Positions 46,284 to 55,492 are shown, counted from the first letter of the stretch. The stretch: DNA of 55,694 nt from Oscillospiraceae bacterium (GCA_017848055.1 JAGALZ010000041.1:1-55694), one strand, 5' to 3'. Numbers and translations are program-made. Notes: a model not told the origin generated them from the sequence alone.

Positions 46284-47654
46284 TTATACAGCTGGAATTT
46301 CGGTGAAGTCATCAGGGATGATGAGGTATTCAGGGACAGTTTCAGGGGTAACCTCACCAGGGAGTGTAACGAGTTCGCCTGTGCTATCCTCAACGAGAAC
46401 AGCGATAAACTCATCTAACTCGTCATATACGAAGATGATTTCCTCGCCATCAACATCTACAGCGTCAGCGGAATAGGTTTTGCCTTCGATTTCTACTTCT
46501 GTTTCCTCCTTAAAGGTACCGGAGAAGTAGCTGTCGATTGTGTCGCACATCCAGGTGATAGAAGGGATATAGCGTGTTCCGTCGCTGTAGGTTTTGTTCT
46601 GCTCATCAACGAAGAAGAAGCCATCGGAGTTCTGAATAAAGTTTGCGATTGAGCCGTCGTCGTACTCGATGTAGTAGTTAAACTCAGAGCCGTTTGTTGT
46701 GTAGTAGAAGTATGGGTAAACATTGTCGCTTTCGAGGAGGTAGAGCTCGATGGTCTTTTCGTCTGCTAAGTAAAGCTCCTTGAGGTCATCGTAACGGCTG
46801 TCTGTATCGCTTGGCTTGTCAGTTATGTCGCCGGAGCCGCCACCGAGGATTTCAGCGAATGTATTTCTCATTTCTTCGGTGTCAACCTGAGTAAAGTCGG
46901 AAGGAACTTCGAGAACGTCGCTGCCCGGAACGTAGAATGTAGCAATGCCTACTTCGTTAATAAGCATACCGTTGGAGATTGTTGTAACCCACTTCTTTTC
47001 GCCGTCAGACTCGTCAAAAACGATATATGTCTGCTCTGCAATGCTGTCAAAGTACTCAGCAACATATTCCTTGCCGTCGAGTGTAATCTTTACAGTTTCG
47101 ATGTACGCACCAAAGTCAGGCATCTGCTTGTAGTGCTCAACTACCTGCTGGTCGTTGAAATCAAAAGCATCTTCCTCAGGAAGCTCTGCGTACTTCTTGT
47201 TTGCGAAGTCAGCAACATAGTAATCATTGGTTTTGTTGTTTCTGATTATGGTAGCAACCTTGCCGTCAACAGTGATGTCGAATCTGCTGGTATTGCCGTC
47301 TGTCATGCAGGTTACGAGCATTTCAACTCCCATCTGTGTGGTTGTGGATTCGTACTTTGCCTTTGAATCCTTGAAGCCTGCGAAAATAGCGTCAGTTGTA
47401 ACTGTAGAGTCAACCCATGCCTCGCCAAAGGAAATCTCGTGTCCGTCAAGCTTAACGTCGTGCTTTACTCCAACGTATGCCTCGGAAGAATCATCTTTCG
47501 AGGAGTCACCCTCAGAGGAATCAGTTGCGGAAGAATCAGTTGCAGATGAATCAGCCTTTGAGGAGCTGTCCTTCGAGCTTGAATCTTCGTCGCAGGATGC
47601 AAGCATGCACGCACACATCGAAAGTGAAAGGATTACTGCTAAAATCTTTTTCAT
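46284..47654 (-). CDS. Paralogous lipoprotein 3 (two domains)
   Basis: The 456-residue lipoprotein (signal MKKILAVILSLSMCACMLASC) has a Ser/Asp-rich linker (about 22-60) and two copies of the family domain. The first runs about 70-275, with NDYYVADFANKKYAELPEED, AYIETVKITLDGKEYVAEYF and VPSDFTQVDTEEM. The second runs about 285-456, with GFFFVDEQNKTYSDG, KEETEVEIEGKTYSADAV and IPDDFTEIP. It is larger than its neighbours through duplication or fusion. Function unknown; surface exposed on the membrane. A GGAGA site precedes the ATG. Confidence 0.78.
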   Translation of the reverse strand: MKKILAVILSLSMCACMLASCDEDSSSKDSSSKADSSATDSSATDSSEGDSSKDDSSEAYVGVKHDVKLDGHEISFGEAWVDSTVTTDAIFAGFKDSKAKYESTTTQMGVEMLVTCMTDGNTSRFDITVDGKVATIIRNNKTNDYYVADFANKKYAELPEEDAFDFNDQQVVEHYKQMPDFGAYIETVKITLDGKEYVAEYFDSIAEQTYIVFDESDGEKKWVTTISNGMLINEVGIATFYVPGSDVLEVPSDFTQVDTEEMRNTFAEILGGGSGDITDKPSDTDSRYDDLKELYLADEKTIELYLLESDNVYPYFYYTTNGSEFNYYIEYDDGSIANFIQNSDGFFFVDEQNKTYSDGTRYIPSITWMCDTIDSYFSGTFKEETEVEIEGKTYSADAVDVDGEEIIFVYDELDEFIAVLVEDSTGELVTLPGEVTPETVPEYLIIPDDFTEIPAV

Positions 47655-47694
47655 AATATGTTCTCCTATAATTGTAAAATGATTTTACCACATA

Positions 47695-47740
47695 ATTATA
47701 ACATCACCCATAGGCCATTGCAATTGACATATTGCACAAA
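47695..47740 (-). promoter_or_regulatory. Promoter of lipoprotein 3 with the shared upstream box
   Basis: On the minus strand: TTTGTGCAATATGT (47740-47727), TTGCAA (47723-47718), 17 bases, TATAAT (47700-47695). Confidence 0.72.
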
Positions 47741-47779
47741 CTTTCTGCGTGTCCTTCGGGGGGAACCTTTCTGTGTTCA

Positions 47780-47985
47780 TTGAGGAAAACCCTTTTGAAA
47801 AAGGGTTATTCCTCAAACTCCTTTCCTAAAACTTTTATAATTTAATTTCAGCCCCTTAGGGTACATGACACAGCATTCGGTATTAAAACGTCCTTCTGCT
47901 ATGTACCCTAAGGGGCTGAAATCATATCAAAAGTCTTTGTAAGGGGGTTCGGGGGATAAACTTTCTTCAGAAAGTTTTCCCCCGA
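47780..47985 (+). repeat. Three-hairpin element, copy 4
   Basis: A full copy: left hairpin GAGGAAAACCCTTTT / AAAAAGGGTTATTCCTC, linker ACTCCTTTCCTAAAACTTTT, centre CAGCCCCTTAGGGTA / TACCCTAAGGGGCTG with a loop of about 40 bases, linker AAAAGTCTTTGTAAGGGGG, and right hairpin GGGGGATAAACTTTCT / AGAAAGTTTTCCCCC. A partial right-hairpin remnant lies just before it (47757-47775). It occupies the gap between lipoproteins 3 and 4. Confidence 0.85.
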
Positions 47986-48009
47986 TAGATACAGAAAGGG
48001 TTTGCACGA

Positions 48010-48040
48010 AAAATCCCCTCGACGGTTAAATCGAGGGGAT
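48010..48040 (-). terminator. Terminator of lipoprotein 4
   Basis: On the minus strand ATCCCCTCGA and TCGAGGGGAT pair around an 8-base loop, followed by TTTTCG. It lies 27 bases after the stop codon of the gene at 48067. Confidence 0.8.
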
Positions 48041-48066
48041 AGAAATTATTCAGTCAGAGCTGAAAT

Positions 48067-48966
48067 TTAGCCCAGGAGAGCTCCGTAGAATTCCTGGAAT
48101 TCCTGGTCTGTCATAGCTGTGTAGTCAGCTGGGAGAGTGAGCTTCTCAGCGTCAGCCTTAGCAGAAAGAAGCATAGGAACAACCTGGAGATTCTCATCTG
48201 CAGCTACAGGAGCGATTACAGCAACGAGGTCGCCTGCGTCGTCGAATACGAAGTAGCCTGCATCGCCGTCGATTGTGTAGTTTTCAGCAACGTACTCTTC
48301 GCCGTCGATAGTAACGTTGAGAGTCTTAACATACTTCTGGTCTTCGCCGAGGAACTGGTCAGCAATATCCTCAGTACCTGTAGAGATTTCCTGGTTTGTT
48401 GGGTCCTTGTAGTATCTCTTGCCTTCAGTGTCGAGGTAGTAAGCTCCGTCAGGTGTAGAAAGAGCTGTGATAGCGATACCCATCATGTTCATTGAGGAGT
48501 AAGTGCTCTTGCCGTCAGTTGACATATAAACGTAGATAGAAAGGCCTTCCTCTTCCATCTCCATTTCCATTGTCATTGAGCCCTTAGCCATCTCAGCAAC
48601 GAGTGTCTCGAAGAGTCTGTCATCAGTTGTGATTTCGTCACCGAAAACAACGCCTTCGCCTGTTGGCTGGTCAGGCTCATCAGGAGTCTCAGGCTCGGAA
48701 GAGTCAGGCTCAGAAGAATCTGGTTCAGAAGAGTCTGGTTCAGAAGAGTCAACTACTGAAGAGTCAGGCTCGGAAGAATCAGCAGGAGCTTCGGATGAAT
48801 CTACATCAGAAGAATCAGCAGGAGCCTCAGAATCAACTACTGAAGAATCGGTTACAGAAGAATCAGCCTTTGATGAGCTGTCCTTGGAGCTTGAATCTTC
48901 GTCGCAGGAAGCGAGCATTGTGCAGCTCATTGCGAGTGCGAGTAAAAGTGCAAGTGTCTTTTTCAT
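48067..48966 (-). CDS. Paralogous lipoprotein 4 with a DSSEP repeat linker
   Basis: The 299-residue lipoprotein (lipobox MLASC) has a linker of about 80 residues built from DSSEP-type repeats (about 20-105). One family domain follows: RLFETLVAEMAKGSMTMEME, AYYLDTEGKRYYKDP, VTIDGEEYVAENYTIDG and LPADYTAMTDQEFQEFYGAL. The ATG at 48966 was chosen, with GGAGG 8 bases upstream; an ATG at 48981 would start in the ribosome-binding site. Its promoter (TTGAAA-17-TATAAT, 49080-49052) shows only a weak form of the shared upstream box. Confidence 0.78.
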   Translation of the reverse strand: MKKTLALLLALAMSCTMLASCDEDSSSKDSSSKADSSVTDSSVVDSEAPADSSDVDSSEAPADSSEPDSSVVDSSEPDSSEPDSSEPDSSEPETPDEPDQPTGEGVVFGDEITTDDRLFETLVAEMAKGSMTMEMEMEEEGLSIYVYMSTDGKSTYSSMNMMGIAITALSTPDGAYYLDTEGKRYYKDPTNQEISTGTEDIADQFLGEDQKYVKTLNVTIDGEEYVAENYTIDGDAGYFVFDDAGDLVAVIAPVAADENLQVVPMLLSAKADAEKLTLPADYTAMTDQEFQEFYGALLG

Positions 48967-49151
48967 TTTGTTTTCCTCCATATAAAACTAATATTGATAC
49001 CCATGTGCGGGCAGGAAATGCAAAATATCGTCAATGTATTTTACATTATAGATTATATCACTTAATTATTAGCATTTCAATACTTTATTTCACTAAATAT
49101 TAGGCTCTGTAAAATTCATTTTTGACATCCTGCACAATTTTTAACAAAAAA

Positions 49152-49646
49152 TTATTCAAAATACCCGAGCAACGAATTATATTCATCTTCCGTAAGCTCC
49201 TTGTATCCGTCGGGAACGCTGAGAAGCTCCTTCTTGACAGTCGGGGAAACCTTCAGGCGGAAGAACATAGGGTCATTTACGTCGACAATAGAAAGACCTG
49301 CTATAATGTAGCCGTTATCGTCAAATATTAGATATGCGTCGTCGCCCGAAGAGCTGTCGTGGAACTTTTCGGCAATGTAGCTGATGCCGTCAATAGTGAA
49401 GTTGTAGCTTGCCTCGTATTCGCCGATGTCGCCTATATATGCATCATAAGGGTCTTCCTGCTCGTACTGCATTGCGTCGTCGGGGTGGAAGTAATAAGCC
49501 TTTTCTTCGTGGTCTATGTAGTAGTCGCCGTCCTTGGTGCGAAGTGTTGTGAAGCTGGAGCCCATAAGCTCAAAGTATGAGTAAATAGCGTTTCCGTCGG
49601 TGGTGTATATTACATCAATCGATTCGCCACCGGTTTCGTATGACAT
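49152..49646 (-). CDS. Paralogous lipoprotein 5, second domain (after an in-frame TAG)
   Basis: This frame is the continuation of the gene at 49689-50570. It encodes a complete second family domain: YEMSYETGGESIDVIYTTDG, YYIDHEEKAYYFHPDD, YNFTIDGISYIAEKFHDS and VPDGYKELTEDEYNSLLGYFE. The TAG (49691-49689) lies where the paralogues have F..L..EMAKG-like sequence; here it reads NLL-stop-PLRDELAKGNQTYE. The Met at 49646 has no ribosome-binding site and lies inside a strand of the domain, so it is probably not a genuine start. Confidence 0.6.
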   Translation of the reverse strand: MSYETGGESIDVIYTTDGNAIYSYFELMGSSFTTLRTKDGDYYIDHEEKAYYFHPDDAMQYEQEDPYDAYIGDIGEYEASYNFTIDGISYIAEKFHDSSSGDDAYLIFDDNGYIIAGLSIVDVNDPMFFRLKVSPTVKKELLSVPDGYKELTEDEYNSLLGYFE

Positions 49647-49688
49647 TTCATAGGTCTGGTTGCCCTTTGCAAGCTCGTCACGGAGCGG

Positions 49689-50570
49689 CTAAAGGAGATT
49701 TGTGCTGTTGCTGAGCTTTTCACCGATTTCGTACTTGGAGTCAGAGGTTACATCTATGTTGCCGCCTGTCGAAGGCTTGTCAGTATTTGCTTCCTTATAT
49801 CCGTCGGGGATAGCAAGGTAATCGTCGAGTGCCTCTGGGATAATTTCGATTGCAGGCGGGTCAATGGATGCTTTGAGCTTTCCGTCCGAGAAGTTGCCGA
49901 CAAAAGCGCCCTTGCCGTCAAAGAGAATGTACTCGAAACCGTCACTTGTTTTTCTGCGTTCAGCGTTGTATTCCTTGCCATTTATAGAAACACGGTAGGT
50001 TCCGACATATTCGGAAATTGATACAATCTTTTCATAGGTTTCGATAACTTCGTCGATGGTAGGGAATTTTCTGTAGTCGATATCCGACTCCTCCAGACTT
50101 GTAACAACATATTTCTTTGTGTCGTGGTCGATAACGTAAATTGTTGTGCCATCCTGGAAAATGGTCTCGGCAGTGCTGCTTGCGTCTGTAGTGAGATAAG
50201 CCTTTGTGCCGTTTGTGGTGTAAAGGGACTCTGTGCCGTCCTCTCTCATAATGCAGGTGTATGTACCACCCCTGAGAGCTTCAAGAAGGCTCTCGAATGA
50301 ACTTCCTTCAATCTCTGCAACGTCGAGGATAATCAAATCGCCCTCAGACGGCGGAAGCTCTGCGTCAGACTTTGAGGAGTCAGGCTCGGAGCTGTCAGCA
50401 ATCGATGAGTCGTCCTGTAAAGAATCGGAAACAGAAGAATCCGATACAGATGATGAGTCAGCAGTTGATGAGCTGTCTTTCTTTGAAGAGCTGTCGCCCT
50501 CCTCGGTGCATGCTGCGAGCATTGAACAGCTCAGCACAAGCGAAAGAGTTAGTGCAAGAATTTTTTTCAT
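49689..50570 (-). CDS. Paralogous lipoprotein 5, signal and first domain (ends at an in-frame TAG)
   Basis: The 293-residue product has the lipobox MLAAC, a Ser/Asp linker (about 22-72) and one family domain (ESLLEALRGGTYTCIM, IYVIDHDTKKYVV, GTYRVSINGKEYNAER, IPDGYKEANTD). It continues into a linker and stops at TAG just as the second domain begins. Reading through gives 471 residues plus the TAG position with two domains, the layout of lipoprotein 3. Whether the truncated form is made, or the TAG is suppressed or an assembly error, cannot be decided here. Confidence 0.75.
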   Translation of the reverse strand: MKKILALTLSLVLSCSMLAACTEEGDSSSKKDSSSTADSSSVSDSSVSDSLQDDSSIADSSEPDSSKSDAELPPSEGDLIILDVAEIEGSSFESLLEALRGGTYTCIMREDGTESLYTTNGTKAYLTTDASSTAETIFQDGTTIYVIDHDTKKYVVTSLEESDIDYRKFPTIDEVIETYEKIVSISEYVGTYRVSINGKEYNAERRKTSDGFEYILFDGKGAFVGNFSDGKLKASIDPPAIEIIPEALDDYLAIPDGYKEANTDKPSTGGNIDVTSDSKYEIGEKLSNSTNLL

Positions 50571-50609
50571 ATGGATACCCCTCCTGGTGTAAATTTATTT
50601 TACTACATA

Positions 50610-50655
50610 ATTATAGCATCAATCGCAATATATTACAATACACATATTGCACAAA
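50610..50655 (-). promoter_or_regulatory. Promoter of lipoprotein 5 with the shared upstream box
   Basis: On the minus strand: TTTGTGCAATATGT (50655-50642), TTGTAA (50638-50633), 17 bases, TATAAT (50615-50610). Repeat block H begins directly upstream. Confidence 0.72.
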
Positions 50656-51350
50656 AACTGTTTTCGGCTTCAAGGCGGCTATACATCTTTCGCTCCTTCC
50701 GACAGGTGTTCTCTCCTGCTTAAGCGAACACTTTCCTACGAGGGCGTTAGTGGGTTAAAAAACGACCGTGAAAGCTCACGGAGAGTGAGTTTCACGGTCT
50801 TGAACTCTTTCGTCCTTTCTCTTTCAAGAGAGAAAGGACATTGCTGCTCGAAGGCGGTGTTTATGTACTTCTTTCTTGATAAAGAAGTACCAAGAAATCA
50901 AGAATTCAAAACTCACTCGGTCGTGAGCTTTTGAATTCGAAAATTAACCTACCAAGAAACTTCCTCCACGTTTTTGTTGGCGTGCCGTTTTAAGCCTCAC
51001 ACCCCTCGACCTCGTCACAGTCTCCATAAAACTTTATCAACGTCGGCACACAAAAACTGTTTACACCTTCAAGGGTGCAAACCAAAAGCCCTGATAACGA
51101 GGGCTTTTCTTTATAACGTCGGGCAGAATTTCTTTGAAATTCTGCAAGCCCACCCTCGCACCATACGAGAGCTGAAAACTCAATCGGGTGGGCATCTTGA
51201 GGGGGCTATGATATTTTTGAGTTCTTGCTCACTTTGAGGGGGGGTGACAAACGCCCAGCGCTTGGGCTGGCGAAAACTCTACTACGAGGGCGTTGGTAGG
51301 TTAAAAAACGACCGTGAAAGCTCACGGCGAGTGAGTTTCACGGTCTTGAT
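50652..51350. repeat. Mosaic hairpin repeat block H
   Basis: The gap of about 700 bases between lipoprotein 5 and the RING-like gene holds three forms of the ...CTCAC/GTGAG... hairpin. Two have CCGTGA/TCACGG outer stems (about 50765-50797 and 51310-51343) and one has GAATTC/GAATTC (about 50904-50940). It also has GTCCTTTCTC/GAGAAAGGAC, GTACTTCTTT/AAAGAAGTAC, GCAGAATTT/AAATTCTGC, GCCCACCC...GGGTGGGC and GCCCAGCGCTTGGGCTGGC. No gene is supported. Confidence 0.85.
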
Positions 51351-51366
51351 TTCTTTTGGTTTGTGA

Positions 51367-52401
51367 TTATTTGAAAAAAGCCAGAATGTCGGCTCTGTAC
51401 TTTACGGCAACCAGCGCAAGCATCATAAGTGCCGCATTTACGCATATGCTCAGAATACAAAGTCCCCAGCTTGTTCCGCCCTTTCGGGCAATAGCCTCAT
51501 TCGGGTTTTCGATACCGCTCAGACTCTTTGCCTTCTCGATAGTCTTTTTCGCCTTTTTGTAGTACCAGTAGTTTGCAAAAATTCCGCAGACAATCTGGAG
51601 TGCAAGCGAGCCTATCCAGAAGATGTTGTAAATCGCATTGAATGCACCCGAGCTGAGATTTACGTTGTTTGTGATAGCCGAGAACATCGAAGCATCCATT
51701 CCGCCCATCATCTTTTCAATGTTGTCAACGTGGAATGAGAAAATCATGTTCGGCAATGTCAGAAGAATTGTCAGAAGGGAAGCTATGATGCCTTCCTTGT
51801 ACATCTTTCTGTAGAAGAAATAGTATTCAGGGAACAAAAATCCCACGAATGAAAAGCTTGACTTGGCCTTAGTCTTTGCAAAACGTAAGAACTGCGCAAG
51901 GAAATACGGTCTGTTCGAGCCGATGTACTCAGCGTATTCGCCGACAGTGTTTCCGTCAATATCCATATCAGGGGTAATCTTCTGAGTCTGCATAAACGGC
52001 ATACCCATAGGGCCCATTCCCATAGGATTTCCCTGACCGTACGGGTTCCCGAAGCCGCCCATACCCGCATGCGGATTCTGACCGAAGTTCTGCTGTGCTC
52101 CGCTTGTCTTCATACCAAGCGGAAGTCCGCAGCTTTCGCAGAAAAGAGTCATCGGTGGGTTTTCGGTTCCGCAGCGAGGACACTTGATTGCCTCGTCTGT
52201 AGAAAACTCCGCCTTCTTTTCCTGCTCCGCCTCACGCCAGGATTCGCCCGACTCGTGGAGCGTGTAATTTATGCATTCACCATGTTCGTTGTAGCATGCT
52301 CTGTGATAAGGAGTTCCGCAATCGGGGCATACAACAATATCGTCGCCGACCTTGAAGTGCTCGTTGCAGGCTATACACTGCTTACCTGTAAAATCTGCCA
52401 T
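51367..52401 (-). CDS. RING-like zinc finger/DUF2628 membrane protein
   Basis: The 344-residue protein starts with a prokaryotic RING-like zinc-binding segment (CIACNEHFKVGDDIVVCPDC, then YHRACY), a second zinc ribbon (CPRCGTENPPMTLFCESCG, about 75-93), and a Gly/Met/Asn-rich linker (about 105-140). Its C-terminal membrane region is DUF2628-like, with several helices and the Phe/Tyr-rich segment LFPEYYFFYRKMY. The start is ATG 52401, with AGGAGG upstream; a longer frame to 52446 lacks a site. Function unknown; the zinc modules suggest a protein-binding scaffold at the membrane. Confidence 0.8.
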   Translation of the reverse strand: MADFTGKQCIACNEHFKVGDDIVVCPDCGTPYHRACYNEHGECINYTLHESGESWREAEQEKKAEFSTDEAIKCPRCGTENPPMTLFCESCGLPLGMKTSGAQQNFGQNPHAGMGGFGNPYGQGNPMGMGPMGMPFMQTQKITPDMDIDGNTVGEYAEYIGSNRPYFLAQFLRFAKTKAKSSFSFVGFLFPEYYFFYRKMYKEGIIASLLTILLTLPNMIFSFHVDNIEKMMGGMDASMFSAITNNVNLSSGAFNAIYNIFWIGSLALQIVCGIFANYWYYKKAKKTIEKAKSLSGIENPNEAIARKGGTSWGLCILSICVNAALMMLALVAVKYRADILAFFK

Positions 52402-52507
52402 CGTATTCCTCCTTTTAGAATAGAAGCTTACATTATAATATACCACATAGCTTTCAATAAATCAAGGAAAGTAAACAATATTTCACAAAATGCTCACTTT
52501 GTCCCGC

Positions 52508-53377
52508 TTACAGCTTTACAAACTGCGGCTTGTGTCTTTCAAAATAAGCAACCCTGTCAAAGCCTGCCTGCCTTGCAATCTCGGCACCTCTGCCGATGTG
52601 CGCACCGAGATGCTCGACAAAATGAGCGTCCGAGCCGAGCGAAAGTATCTCTCCGCCCATATCCTTGAAGAGCTTTACATACTTAAGCTCAGGGAAAGCC
52701 CTGCCGTAAGCCTGCCTCATTCCCGAGGTGTTGATTTCGATGCCTTTGCCCTTCCGGGCGAGAAGTCTGAAGCTCTCGGCAATCTGCTCGTCGTATCTTG
52801 ACATATCAATCTTAAAGCCGTTTTCGCCCTCAATGTAGCGGAGCGTATAGGTGAGGTGACCTAAAACGTCAAACTTGCCCCACTTGCAAAGCTCATAGAT
52901 GTGAGAAAAATATCTGTCGAGGAGTGCCACAATATCATCATGCGAAAAACCGCTGTAGTCCATAAGTGCAAAATCCTCTGTCGCAGGAAGCTGGTGGAGA
53001 GAGCCAATCATAAAGTCGAGCCTCTCGTCCTTGAGGACATTCTCTGCAATTTCGGGAAATTCCTGCGCCTGCCCAAGCTCTGTGCCGACAATGAGCTTTA
53101 TTTTTCCGCTGTATTTGTTCCGAAGCTCTGAAATTCTTGCAACCGATGCTTCGTAGTCCTTGCCCGAATCAAAGTACGGGTACACCTTTACGTCGCCGTA
53201 GTATTCCTTGCTGTACCAGCGGTTAGCCTCGCAGTGGTCGGTTATTGCATAGGCGGTAAGACCTAAGTCTATAGCCCTTTCTATCATTTTAATCTCGTCT
53301 GCCTCGCTGTCAACGGAAAATCTCGTGTGTGTGTGGCAGTCTATAAGTCCCTTTACTCCTTCAAACATAATACGCAT
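52508..53377 (-). CDS. PHP-domain phosphatase, histidinol-phosphatase-like
   Basis: The 289-residue protein has the PHP metal motifs: DCHTHTRFS near the start, AITDHCE, GTELGQ, GSLHQ, GHLTY and GSDAH. This is the HisK-type histidinol-phosphatase pattern. No other histidine-pathway genes are nearby, so a different phosphoester substrate is possible. A second ATG three codons in (53368) may be the real start, since AAGAGA lies 9 bases before it. It is divergent from the ACT-domain gene, with its own TTTACT-17-TATACT promoter (53433-53405, minus). Confidence 0.85.
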   Translation of the reverse strand: MRIMFEGVKGLIDCHTHTRFSVDSEADEIKMIERAIDLGLTAYAITDHCEANRWYSKEYYGDVKVYPYFDSGKDYEASVARISELRNKYSGKIKLIVGTELGQAQEFPEIAENVLKDERLDFMIGSLHQLPATEDFALMDYSGFSHDDIVALLDRYFSHIYELCKWGKFDVLGHLTYTLRYIEGENGFKIDMSRYDEQIAESFRLLARKGKGIEINTSGMRQAYGRAFPELKYVKLFKDMGGEILSLGSDAHFVEHLGAHIGRGAEIARQAGFDRVAYFERHKPQFVKL

Positions 53378-53466
53378 CTCTTTTCAATTTGAAATTTCGT
53401 GCTTAGTATAACACAATTACACAAAAAAGTAAAGGCGGAGAATATGCAATTTTGTAATAATGGGAC

Positions 53467-53496
53467 TTGTAGCAGGGGAGCAAAATGTGTTATAAT
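53467..53496 (+). promoter_or_regulatory. Promoter of the ACT-domain/PFL pair
   Basis: TTGTAG (53467-53472), 18 bases, TATAAT (53491-53496), about 40 bases upstream of the start codon. Confidence 0.55.
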
Positions 53497-53534
53497 ATCT
53501 GTGACTATATTTATTAAAGAAAGGATTTGTCTTT

Positions 53535-53804
53535 ATGAGAGCTATTATCACCGTTATCGGAAAGGATACAGTAGGTATTCTTGCAAAGGTTTCCGCAAAG
53601 TGCGCTTCGCACAACGCAAATGTTATCGAGGTTACACAGTCAATTCTCCAGGATTTGTTCTGTATGATTATGCTCGTTGACCTCTCAAAGCTTTCAACCT
53701 CTTTTGCAACACTCGCTGACGATATGGCAGAGCTTGGCAAGGAAGAGAACCTCTCAATCCACACAATGCACGAGGATATTTTCAACTGTATGCACCACAT
53801 CTAG
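53535..53804 (+). CDS. ACT-domain protein (UPF0237 type)
   Basis: This 89-residue protein is a single ACT domain: MRAIITVIGKDTVGILAKVS, NVIEVTQSIL, FCMIMLVDLS. The family is related to the regulatory protein GcvR and usually lies directly upstream of a UPF0210 gene, as here (57 bases). It ends in TAG. The ligand is unknown. Confidence 0.92.
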   Translation: MRAIITVIGKDTVGILAKVSAKCASHNANVIEVTQSILQDLFCMIMLVDLSKLSTSFATLADDMAELGKEENLSIHTMHEDIFNCMHHI

Positions 53805-53861
53805 TGCTATATATATTATAATAGTACAACCACTACCGTTTTACACAAAGGAGTAAGACTT

Positions 53862-55217
53862 ATGATTAACGCTTACGACATTCTTGAAACTATAAGAATG
53901 ATTCAGGACGAGTGTCTTGACATACGAACAATTACTATGGGTATATCCCTGCTTGACTGCATCGACAGCGACATTGACAAGGCCTGCGAAAAGGTGTACA
54001 ACAAAATTACAACCTGTGCAAAAGACCTTGTTTCTGTCGGAGAGGGAATCGAGAAGGAGCTGGGTATTCCTATCATCAACAAGAGAATTTCGGTAACACC
54101 GATTGCTATCGTTTCCGCTGCCTGCAAGTGCAGTCCGGTAAAGTTTGCAATTGCAATGGACAAGGCGGCTAAGGCAGTAGGTGTAAACCTCATCGGCGGC
54201 TACTCGGCGCTTGTTCAGAAGGGCTTCTCGGCAGGTGACATTGAGCTTATCAACTCTATTCCTGAGGCACTTTCCTGCACAGAGAGAGTATGCTCATCCG
54301 TAAACGTCGGCTCGACAAAGACAGGTATCAATCTTGATGCCTGCAAGCTCATGGGCAAGATTGTCCGTGAGTGTGCAGAGCAGACTGTTGACAAGGCATG
54401 CTTCGGTGCCGCAAAGCTTGTTGTATTCTGCAACGCAGTAGAGGACAACCCATTTATGGCGGGAGCTTTCCACGGTGTCGGCGAGCCTGACTGTATGATT
54501 AACGTCGGAGTATCTGGCCCGGGTGTTGTAAGAGCGGCTCTTGCGAAGTATCCTGACGCAGACATTACAGAGATTGCAAATATTATAAAGAAGACCTCCT
54601 ACAAGATTACAAGGGTAGGTCAGCTTGTTGGCCAGCTTGCTTCAAAGCGTCTCGGAGTACCTTTCGGAATTGTTGACCTGTCACTTGCTCCGACACCTGC
54701 TGTCGGCGACAGTGTTGCACACATCTTGGAGGAAATCGGACTTGAGCAGTGCGGAACACACGGCACTACCGCAACACTTGCACTTTTAAACGACGCAGTA
54801 AAGAAGGGCGGCGTAATGGCTTGCTCGAAGATTGGCGGACTTTCGGGTGCGTTTATTCCTGTATCCGAGGACGCAGGAATGATTGATGCGGCAAAGAGCG
54901 GTGTATTGTGCATTGAAAAGCTCGAGGCAATGACCGCTGTATGCTCAGTAGGTCTTGATATGATTGTTGTACCGGGCGACACACCTGCCGACACAATTTC
55001 TGCAATTATCGCAGACGAGGCGGCTATCGGTATGGTAAATTCAAAGACAACCGCGGTAAGAATTATCCCTGCTATCGGCAAGGAAGTAGGCGAGGAGCTT
55101 GACTGGGGCGGACTGTTCGGCTGTGGCCCTGTTATGCCGCTCAAGACTGCTTCGGCTTCGAAGTTTATCAATCGTGGCGGTCAGATTCCTGCTCCTATGC
55201 AGTCATTAAAGAACTAA
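53862..55217 (+). CDS. PFL-family protein (UPF0210)
   Basis: The 451-residue protein matches the conserved UPF0210/DUF711 family: [61 protein letters not shown]. The family resembles parts of pyruvate-formate-lyase-like folds, and its reaction is not known. The fixed association with the ACT-domain gene suggests that the small protein regulates it. GGAG precedes the ATG. Confidence 0.92.
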   Translation: MINAYDILETIRMIQDECLDIRTITMGISLLDCIDSDIDKACEKVYNKITTCAKDLVSVGEGIEKELGIPIINKRISVTPIAIVSAACKCSPVKFAIAMDKAAKAVGVNLIGGYSALVQKGFSAGDIELINSIPEALSCTERVCSSVNVGSTKTGINLDACKLMGKIVRECAEQTVDKACFGAAKLVVFCNAVEDNPFMAGAFHGVGEPDCMINVGVSGPGVVRAALAKYPDADITEIANIIKKTSYKITRVGQLVGQLASKRLGVPFGIVDLSLAPTPAVGDSVAHILEEIGLEQCGTHGTTATLALLNDAVKKGGVMACSKIGGLSGAFIPVSEDAGMIDAAKSGVLCIEKLEAMTAVCSVGLDMIVVPGDTPADTISAIIADEAAIGMVNSKTTAVRIIPAIGKEVGEELDWGGLFGCGPVMPLKTASASKFINRGGQIPAPMQSLKN

Positions 55218-55430
55218 CAAGCGTACCGCTTGACCTTTTTGCAGCTCCGATAAGTGACAGTTGACAAAAGGTCTGATTGTCGCTGCGGTCGGACGGAGCT
55301 GTAAGCGGGACGCATTGAGTCGGCGGTGGCGATTGTGCCTCCGATAAGTTTAAAAGCATGGAAAGTATATTTGTCGGCACGGTCGGACGGAGTAATAACA
55401 TAAAGAAAGCCCTCGTTAGGGTGATGACCA
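55218..55430. repeat. Mosaic hairpin repeat block I
   Basis: The block starts at the PFL stop codon and includes AAGCGTACCGCTT, a GCAGCTCCGATAAGTGACAG box, TCCGATAAGTTTAAAAGC and ATTTGTCGGCACGGTCGGA (both also in block E). Some modules of the other blocks are missing. No gene is supported. Confidence 0.7.
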
Positions 55431-55492
55431 TATAGAAGTTTTCAAAAAGAATACTGGTTATTGACTAAACGGTGGCTAATGTAAAAACAAAC

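Noticed and set aside
48690..48860. Regularly spaced GAAGAGTC-like direct repeats resembling a small CRISPR array
   Set aside because: The repeats are in frame within lipoprotein 4 and code for DSSEP units; there are no unique spacers of uniform length and no cas genes.
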